A stretch of DNA of 18,969 nt, taken from positions 1 to 18,969 of the forward strand of contig CAYZZA010000022.1 in assembly GCA_964482685.1 (NCBI GenBank), in the 5' to 3' direction. The translations under genes were made by a program, and so were the position numbers. The DNA comes from CAYZZA01 sp964482685 (GTDB taxonomy: Bacteria > Bacillota > Bacilli > Lactobacillales > Carnobacteriaceae_A). The notes beneath the pieces were generated by a model. The model was not told where the DNA came from. It ran no database searches and was given only the letters and a program-made list of their open reading frames with translations. Shown in pieces: positions 14,334 through 18,969 of this stretch (position 1 is the stretch's first letter; every line of letters starts with the position of its first letter).

Positions 14334-15647
14334 ATGGAAAAAATTATTGTACGTGGTGGAAAAAAACTAAAAGGAACAGTCACAATCGAAGGAGCCAAAA
14401 ATGCTGCATTGCCTATTTTGGCGTCATCTATCTTGGCCTCTACAGGAGAAGTAGTGTTATCAAATGTCCCAATCTTGTCCGATGTGTTCACAATGGAACA
14501 AGTGCTTGCTTATCTAAATGTAGGTGTTTCGTTTAACAAAGAAGCCAAAGAGATGACACTCGACGCTTCTGGTGAGCTAAAATCAGATACGCCGCTGGAA
14601 TTTATGAGTAAAATGAGAGCATCGATTGTTGTGATGGGCCCTCTTTTAGCACGAATGGGGCGTGCCAAAGTAGCTCTTCCAGGCGGTTGTGCGATTGGAT
14701 CGCGCCCTATTGATCTTCATCTAAAAGGATTTGAAGCTATGGGGGCCACTGTTACAGTTGGAAAAGGCTTTATCGAAGCCTACGCTGATGAGCTAAAAGG
14801 AGCAAACATTTACTTAGACTTCCCAAGCGTCGGAGCCACGCAAAACATCATGATGGCTGCGACATTGGCTACCGGGACCACTGTGATTGAAAACGTCGCA
14901 CGAGAACCTGAAATTGTAGACCTTGCGAATATTCTAAACCGCATGGGAGCTAAAGTAGTGGGTGCTGGGACGGAAACCATTCGTATCGAGGGAGTGGCTA
15001 GCTTACACGGTGTGGACCATGCCATTATTCAAGACCGGATTGAAGCAGGTACTTTTATGGTTGCGGCAGCTGTCACGCAAGGAGATGTGTTGATTGAAGA
15101 GTGTGTGGCTGAACACAATAAGCCGCTCATCTCTAAGTTAACAGAAATGGGTGTTGTCTTTACCGAAGAAGCAACAGGTTTACGGGTTCAAGGTCCAAAA
15201 GAACTTAAACCAACAGATATTAAAACTATGCCTCACCCAGGATTCCCAACAGACATGCAAGCTCAAATGACCATTGCGCAATTGATGGCACCTGGGATGA
15301 GTACTATGAAGGAAACTGTTTTTGAAAATCGATATATGCATATGGAAGAAATGCGTCGAATGAATGCCAATTTCCAGATTGATGGACAATCTTTGGTAAT
15401 CCATGGAGGGGCTAAATTGCAAGGCGCAGAAGTAGGAGCAACAGATCTTCGCGCAGCAGCAGCCTTGATTATTGCAGGATTAAATGCAGAAGGGTATACA
15501 CGTGTGACCCAGTTGCACCATTTAGACCGCGGCTATTATGATTTCCACAATAAAATGATCGCCCTTGGAGCAGATGTAGAACGTATTGAAGAAAAAGCGA
15601 GTGAAAAGCGTACGGCAGAGGACTATGCGGCCTTATTTATTCATTAA
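14334..15647 (+). CDS. murA: UDP-N-acetylglucosamine 1-carboxyvinyltransferase
   Basis: Transfers enolpyruvate from PEP to UDP-GlcNAc, the first committed step of peptidoglycan synthesis; cytosolic target of fosfomycin. 437 residues. The substrate-binding pair K22-N23 is in IEGAKNAALP, and the catalytic cysteine is C119 in LPGGCAIGSRPIDLH, in the loop that closes on the substrate; it is not the naturally resistant Cys-to-Asp form. The start at ATG 14334 (MEKIIVRGG) is chosen because GGAGG lies six bases before it and matches family N-termini; an in-frame ATG at 14307 would add nine basic residues and lacks a site. Low-GC Gram-positives usually carry two MurA genes; the position next to mbl suggests the main housekeeping copy. 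Confidence 0.96.
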   Translation: MEKIIVRGGKKLKGTVTIEGAKNAALPILASSILASTGEVVLSNVPILSDVFTMEQVLAYLNVGVSFNKEAKEMTLDASGELKSDTPLEFMSKMRASIVVMGPLLARMGRAKVALPGGCAIGSRPIDLHLKGFEAMGATVTVGKGFIEAYADELKGANIYLDFPSVGATQNIMMAATLATGTTVIENVAREPEIVDLANILNRMGAKVVGAGTETIRIEGVASLHGVDHAIIQDRIEAGTFMVAAAVTQGDVLIEECVAEHNKPLISKLTEMGVVFTEEATGLRVQGPKELKPTDIKTMPHPGFPTDMQAQMTIAQLMAPGMSTMKETVFENRYMHMEEMRRMNANFQIDGQSLVIHGGAKLQGAEVGATDLRAAAALIIAGLNAEGYTRVTQLHHLDRGYYDFHNKMIALGADVERIEEKASEKRTAEDYAALFIH

Positions 15648-15674
15648 TTTTAAGAACAAGATAGTTTTAAGACG

Positions 15675-15716
15675 AGAGCTACTCCTGATTTCATCCAGGG
15701 TTGCTCTTATTTCTAC
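15675..15716 (+). terminator. Probable terminator after murA
   Basis: AGAGC (15675-15679) pairs with GCTCT (15703-15707), and TCCTG (15683-15687) with CAGGG (15696-15700). A bulge and one mismatch lie between the helices, and the tail is moderately T-rich (TATTTCT). It is weaker than the other terminators here, so some read-through into mbl is possible. Confidence 0.5.
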
Positions 15717-15757
15717 ATCATGCGTACTGGCTTTTAGTTAATAGGTACATAAAATAT

Positions 15758-15785
15758 GTGACTACTTATAAGGCTATGGTATAAT
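15758..15785 (+). promoter_or_regulatory. Promoter of mbl-epuA with extended -10
   Basis: GTGACT (15758-15763), a 16-base spacer and a perfect TATAAT (15780-15785) preceded by TGG, giving the full extended form TATGGTATAAT. It lies 53 bases before the mbl start codon. Confidence 0.7.
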
Positions 15786-15838
15786 TAATAAATCGTACGT
15801 ACTATATGGAATTTAGATACCTTGGAAGGGGAACCGAA

Positions 15839-16834
15839 ATGGCAAGAGACATTGGGATCGATTTAGGAACAGCGAACGTATTAATTCATGTAAAAGGAAA
15901 AGGCATTGTATTGAATGAGCCATCTGTTGTGGCATTAAACACAAAAACAAATGAAGTATTGGCAGTTGGGGAAGAAGCATATTTAATGGTAGGGAGAACA
16001 CCAGGAAATATTCGCGCAATTCGTCCGTTAGAAGGGGGCGTTATTGCTGATTTTGATGTAACAGAGGCAATGCTGTCTCATTTTATCAATAAATTGAACG
16101 TGAAAGGCTTTTTAAGCAAACCAAACATATTGATTTGCTGCCCAACCAACATCACAGCAATTGAGCAAAAAGCAATTATTGAAGTGGCTGAAAAAGCAGG
16201 TGGGAAAAATGTATTTCTCGAAGAAGAACCAAAGGTGGCCGCTATTGGAGCAGGGATGGAAATATTCCAACCAAGTGGAAACATGGTCATTGATATTGGA
16301 GGCGGAACAAGTGACGTTGCTGTCTTATCTATGGGTGGCATCGTGACGAGTCGTTCGCTAAAAGTAGCAGGAGATACACTGGATGCGGACATTATTTCCT
16401 ACGTAAAGAAAACCCACAATTTGTTAATTGGGGAGCGCACAGCCGAAACTATCAAAAAAGAAATAGGCAACACGTTTGAAACCGAAGAAGAAGAAATAAC
16501 AATGGACGTCAGAGGGCGTGACATGGTCAGCGGCCTTCCAAGAACCGTTACGCTTACTTCAAAAGAAATTCACTCATCAATTACAGAGTCATTGATGATG
16601 ATTGTGCAGTACGCAAAAGATGTGCTTGAACAAACACCTCCTGAATTATCCGCAGATATCATCGATAGAGGCATTATTTTAACAGGTGGAGGCGCACTGT
16701 TAAAAGGAATTGATCAGTTGTTTGCGCACGAATTAAAAGTGCCGGTGCTTGTATCCGAAAGCCCACTTGACGCAGTAGCTTTAGGAACAGGCATTTTATT
16801 AGACAATATTTCAATGAAAAAACGTGCCAAATAG
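15839..16834 (+). CDS. mbl: Rod-shape-determining protein Mbl (MreB family)
   Basis: Bacterial actin homologue that polymerises at the membrane and guides cylindrical wall synthesis; 331 residues. ATP-binding motifs of the actin fold are visible: phosphate 1 DIGIDLGTANVLIHVKGKG at the N-terminus, phosphate 2 MVIDIGGGTSDVAVLSMG in the middle and the adenosine motif GIILTGGGALLKGID near the C-terminus. NKLNVKGFLSKPNILICCPTN and GRDMVSGLPRTVT fit Mbl better than MreB or MreBH. The start at ATG 15839 (MARDIGIDLG) follows GGAAGGGG by seven bases; an in-frame ATG at 15806 would add 11 residues not found in relatives. It lies after murA and before epuA. The presence of Mbl suggests rod-shaped or ovoid elongating cells. 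Confidence 0.93.
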   Translation: MARDIGIDLGTANVLIHVKGKGIVLNEPSVVALNTKTNEVLAVGEEAYLMVGRTPGNIRAIRPLEGGVIADFDVTEAMLSHFINKLNVKGFLSKPNILICCPTNITAIEQKAIIEVAEKAGGKNVFLEEEPKVAAIGAGMEIFQPSGNMVIDIGGGTSDVAVLSMGGIVTSRSLKVAGDTLDADIISYVKKTHNLLIGERTAETIKKEIGNTFETEEEEITMDVRGRDMVSGLPRTVTLTSKEIHSSITESLMMIVQYAKDVLEQTPPELSADIIDRGIILTGGGALLKGIDQLFAHELKVPVLVSESPLDAVALGTGILLDNISMKKRAK

Positions 16835-16851
16835 AATAATGAGGTGGGCGT

Positions 16852-17043
16852 ATGGGCGCGAAGGAAATCACTAAGCAAACACTGTTTTTTATCCTAAAAG
16901 TACTTTTAGTTGTAGCTTTGATTTTAATTGCTTTTGTAGTCGGAGCGATGGTGGGCTATTCAGTCCTTGGTGGAGGAAATCCAAAAGGTGTGTTTGACAC
17001 TAAGTTGTGGACACATATTTTTGATTATTTTATTATCCGTTGA
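16852..17043 (+). CDS. EpuA-like small membrane protein (annotated in relatives as RNA polymerase beta-associated)
   Basis: A 63-residue protein with one strong transmembrane helix (about residues 10-36, FFILKVLLVVALILIAFVVG) and a short outside tail. The end of the helix and the tail, GAMVGYSVLGGGNPKGVFDTKLWTHIFDYF, match the EpuA family pattern (MIGYGVIG..NP..VF....W.HI.DF). This family is often labelled 'DNA-directed RNA polymerase subunit beta' because the domain is fused or linked to rpoB in some genomes; there is no direct evidence for that role here. In streptococci epuA also sits near murA. GAGGTG lies five bases before the ATG, 17 bases after the mbl stop, so it is co-transcribed with mbl. 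Confidence 0.82.
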   Translation: MGAKEITKQTLFFILKVLLVVALILIAFVVGAMVGYSVLGGGNPKGVFDTKLWTHIFDYFIIR

Positions 17044-17068
17044 CACATAATAGGAATTTTAGTATACA
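17040..17068 (+). promoter_or_regulatory. Promoter overlapping the epuA stop codon
   Basis: A perfect TTGACA (17040-17045) overlaps the epuA TGA stop. After exactly 17 bases comes TATACA (17063-17068). The expected start is near 17075. No protein gene of normal size follows on this strand. Confidence 0.55.
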
Positions 17069-17074
17069 TCTAAA

Positions 17075-17196
17075 CTAATAAGAGAAAAAGATGGAGGTAC
17101 GTCTTGTGTACGCATGACTCTAAGCCCATCATTTGTAGGGAAAAACATACGAAGCCAATCAAAAAATACCAGTGTATCGGTACACTGGTATTTTTT
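17075..17196 (+). ncRNA. Candidate short transcript (small RNA or tiny ORF)
   Basis: Between the TTGACA/TATACA promoter and the perfect hairpin terminator at 17161-17196 lies about 120 bases that would form a complete short transcript. A GGAGG (17093-17097) sits six bases before a TTG (17104), but that frame runs straight through the terminator. The ATG at 17091 gives only eight codons (MEVRLVYA). An RNA function or a vestigial leader is therefore more likely than a peptide. I recognise no known RNA family. It might also be merely the 3' end of the mbl-epuA message. Confidence 0.35.
17161..17196. terminator. Perfect hairpin terminator downstream of epuA
   Basis: AAAAAATACCAGTGTA (17161-17176), loop TCGG, TACACTGGTATTTTTT (17181-17196): a 16-bp perfect stem with a T run at its end on both strands. 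Confidence 0.92.
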
Positions 17197-17215
17197 ATGG
17201 AAAAAATGAATTAAA

Positions 17216-17263
17216 ACAACTAGCCCTCACTCAACTTAGATGGAGTGAGGGCTAGTTGTTTTT
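17216..17263. terminator. Second bidirectional terminator, likely also for proC
   Basis: ACAACTAGCCCTCACTC (17216-17232), ten-base loop, GAGTGAGGGCTAGTTGT (17243-17259): a perfect 17-bp stem followed by TTTT on the plus strand, and by a shorter T run on the minus strand. It stands between the epuA unit and the convergent proC. The remaining bases 17264-17392 show nothing I can support. Confidence 0.88.
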
Positions 17264-17392
17264 GTGATGATTCAGCCAGCTTCTTACGGGCTAGAAAATA
17301 GCCCAAAGATAAAAGACGTTTTGCCTACAGTGCATACAAATTTACCGACAAACATGTCTGAGTCTAGTGTAAAGGAAGAGGCGTGTGTTGTC

Positions 17393-18205
17393 TTACTTGT
17401 CTTGGTGCAACAAAAAGACATCTTTTTCATATGCAGCTTCAACGGCTTTGATGACAGCTGTTGGAAATCCTGTGTCTAAAAGCGTGAGCACCCCTTCAAT
17501 GGTTGTCCCACCAGGAGATGCTACTTGATCTGCTAAATCCATCGGGGACGAGTCGGATTGGAAGACAAGCTTGGCACTTCCCATAACAGCTTGAGTGGCT
17601 ATTTTAACAGCCACTTCTTTTTTTAACCCATAGCGGACCCCAGCAAGCGCGAGTGCATCGATATACATAAACGTAAACGCAGGAGAGCATCCCGCGATGG
17701 CCGCATATACACTAAATTGTTCTTCAGGAAGGACCACCGTTTCTCCAATTTCATCAAATAAAGTTTGGATAAAAGAAAAAATATCCGTAGAGACGAAAGC
17801 ATTCGAGCAAAGAGCGGCCATTCCTTCACCAATTTCATGGTTCAGATTAGGCATGATACGTACGAGTGGATAATTGTCTAAAGAAAGTGCAGAGTGTAAG
17901 TTTTCGAGACTTAGTCCAGCTGCTAAAGATACAATAGTTGGTCTTGTTGAAAGAAATGGAGCCAATTCAGTTAATAAAGTCGGAATGTCTGTTGGCTTGG
18001 CCGCCAAAAAAAGAATGTCTGAGTGGCGGGCTACTTCTTTATTTGACGCACAAGCAGTGACGCCTGTTTGTGCGGCGAAAGCGAGCCGACTCTTTTTTGT
18101 CCGATTGCTGATAAAAACTTGGTTAGCTGAGACGACTTTTGCATTGAGTAATCCGCGGATGATTGCCTGTCCCATGTGGCCTATCCCAATAAAACCAATA
18201 TTCAT
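17393..18205 (-). CDS. proC: Pyrroline-5-carboxylate reductase
   Basis: Reduces pyrroline-5-carboxylate to proline with NAD(P)H, the last step of proline synthesis; cytosolic. 270 residues, normal for the family. The N-terminal Rossmann dinucleotide-binding motif reads IGFIGIGHMGQAIIRGL (3-19). Also typical are ILFLAAKP in the nucleotide domain, RIMPNLNHEIGEGM (family RxMPNxP; here the P is H), and the C-terminal signature DLADQVASPGGTTIEGV with GCSPAF before it. AAGGAGG lies seven bases upstream of the ATG on the minus strand. It appears to be a one-gene unit: the preceding gene ends in a terminator at 18261-18295. I found no convincing promoter in the short gap. proB and proA are not next to it. 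Confidence 0.95.
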   Translation of the reverse strand: MNIGFIGIGHMGQAIIRGLLNAKVVSANQVFISNRTKKSRLAFAAQTGVTACASNKEVARHSDILFLAAKPTDIPTLLTELAPFLSTRPTIVSLAAGLSLENLHSALSLDNYPLVRIMPNLNHEIGEGMAALCSNAFVSTDIFSFIQTLFDEIGETVVLPEEQFSVYAAIAGCSPAFTFMYIDALALAGVRYGLKKEVAVKIATQAVMGSAKLVFQSDSSPMDLADQVASPGGTTIEGVLTLLDTGFPTAVIKAVEAAYEKDVFLLHQDK

Positions 18206-18257
18206 CTGAATTCCTCCTTAAAGTGGGTGTGCAAAATTTGTTATGTGTTTTATGTAG

Positions 18258-18295
18258 AAAAAAACCATTTAAAGAGAAACTCTTTAAACGGTTTT
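18258..18295 (-). terminator. Terminator of the LtaS-type gene (minus strand)
   Basis: On the minus strand AAAACCGTTTAAAGAG pairs with CTCTTTAAATGGTTTT through one G-U pair and a three-base loop, followed by a run of seven T. On the plus strand the same site has an A-C mismatch, so it works better for the minus-strand gene ending at 18357. Confidence 0.82.
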
Positions 18296-18356
18296 CAAAG
18301 CAAAAGTCACCTTAGTCATGTTTCAATAATTAAAATTGAGAAAATAAGATGAATTT

Positions 18357-18969
18357 TTACTGATTCAGTCCTTGTCCAGAGGTGTCTTCATCAAGTGTGT
18401 TTTGTTCCAAAAGTTCCAAAGACTCAGGATTTGTTAATTCAGGTGCATCTGTTTGATACAAATCAACAGTCGACTGATTGTTGTGTTGGAAAAGAACACT
18501 TGTCTCTTTCTTATCAGGTTGGTTGATAGGAGAGGCTGGGTCAGTCAATTGATTGAAATATTTATAAGGCGTATTTTGGGCATTGATCATCGTTTCAGGT
18601 GTATAGAAACGAAGCAAATCCTTGATTAAAATATGATCGGACGCCGTTAATTGTTCATCGGCTTTTTGAATCAACTCATCAACACGTGCTTGTACATGGG
18701 GCAATGGATTTGTAAGCAACATCCCAGTGACCGTATCATAAATGTGACTGCCCACAATTGTGTAATCAGGTGCAACTACGGTACCGTTTCGGAAGGCTAC
18801 CCACTCTTCGTGGTCTGGTGAGAAAAGATCGGATCCAAGTACCATGTAATCATCTGTCTCAATACCTAACATATGCATGACAGTTGGCATCACGTCGACT
18901 TGCCCACCAATTGCGTCGCTGACACGTCCATCTGTTTGGCCAGGCACGTGAATAATCAAAGGAACGCGT
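18357..18969 (-). CDS. LtaS-type lipoteichoic acid synthase / sulfatase-family protein, C-terminal part
   Basis: Only the last 204 residues lie in the window; the frame continues past the right edge, so membrane helices and the catalytic threonine cannot be checked. What is visible is the end of an extracellular alkaline-phosphatase/sulfatase-fold domain: RVPLIIHVPG, GGQVDVMPTVMHMLGIETDD and GSDLFSPDHEEWVAFRNGTVV, which match the LtaS pattern of Firmicutes (polymerisation of glycerol phosphate onto a glycolipid anchor outside the membrane). After the domain there is an acidic, Gln/Asn/Thr-rich tail of about 50 residues (from about PDKKET to the end), longer than needed for the fold and of low complexity. 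The stop is followed by a clear terminator. Relatives may carry several such genes, so paralogue identity is not certain. Confidence 0.85.
   Translation of the reverse strand, partial: RVPLIIHVPGQTDGRVSDAIGGQVDVMPTVMHMLGIETDDYMVLGSDLFSPDHEEWVAFRNGTVVAPDYTIVGSHIYDTVTGMLLTNPLPHVQARVDELIQKADEQLTASDHILIKDLLRFYTPETMINAQNTPYKYFNQLTDPASPINQPDKKETSVLFQHNNQSTVDLYQTDAPELTNPESLELLEQNTLDEDTSGQGLNQ

Noticed and set aside
17264..17479. 71-codon plus-strand frame overlapping the end of proC
   Set aside because: Antisense to clear proC coding sequence, with no ribosome binding site.
1..18969. CRISPR arrays, insertion sequences, tRNA or rRNA genes, prophage modules
   Set aside because: No spaced repeat series, transposase, terminal inverted repeat, tRNA-like fold or phage gene was found on either strand.

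Overview
This window reads as chromosomal DNA of a low-GC Gram-positive bacterium of the order Lactobacillales. A member of or near Carnobacteriaceae/Enterococcaceae is likely; this is inferred from gene families and gene order, not from a search. The supporting signs are AGGAGG-type ribosome binding sites, sigma-A promoters with TGn-TATAAT forms, intrinsic terminators at most unit ends, Mbl, an EpuA-type small membrane protein, and a tdk-prfA-prmC-sua5-upp gene order. I see no CRISPR array, tRNA, rRNA, insertion sequence or prophage.

Left part (1-3000): a terminator from an upstream gene, then a self-contained unit (promoter, 90-residue protein of unknown function, terminator). A 0.5 kb gap containing a perfect 18-bp tandem duplication follows. 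Next is a COG1926-type phosphoribosyltransferase, then an RtcB-type RNA ligase gene split by an apparent one-base deletion. A long hairpin separates it from the convergent brnQ.

Middle (3000-9270): brnQ (branched-chain amino acid transport) lies on the minus strand. Divergent from it is a compact drug-export-like operon: a TetR-family regulator followed, with one-base overlaps, by two half-transporters. These form an apparent heterodimeric ABC exporter (EfrAB/LmrCD/BmrCD class) with one degenerate and one canonical ATP site. A good promoter and a near-perfect palindrome just after its start point suggest the regulator represses its own operon.

Right part (9270-17200): tdk, prfA, prmC and sua5 form a translation/nucleotide operon with overlapping genes; PrmC modifies the release factor encoded just before it. 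Then come upp, a roughly 500-bp non-coding stretch with two near-identical promoter-like elements and hairpins, murA, mbl and epuA (cell wall and cell shape). glyA and the ATP synthase operon, which often lie in this interval in relatives, are absent here. Downstream of epuA is a candidate independent short transcript ending in a perfect hairpin terminator.

End (17200-18969): proC and the 3' part of an LtaS-type lipoteichoic acid synthase, both on the minus strand and separated by a terminator. Most genes are ordinary housekeeping. The items most worth checking are the broken rtcB, the short transcript after epuA, the duplicated promoter elements before murA, and the TetR palindrome. I found no clear evidence of a wholly new multi-gene system.
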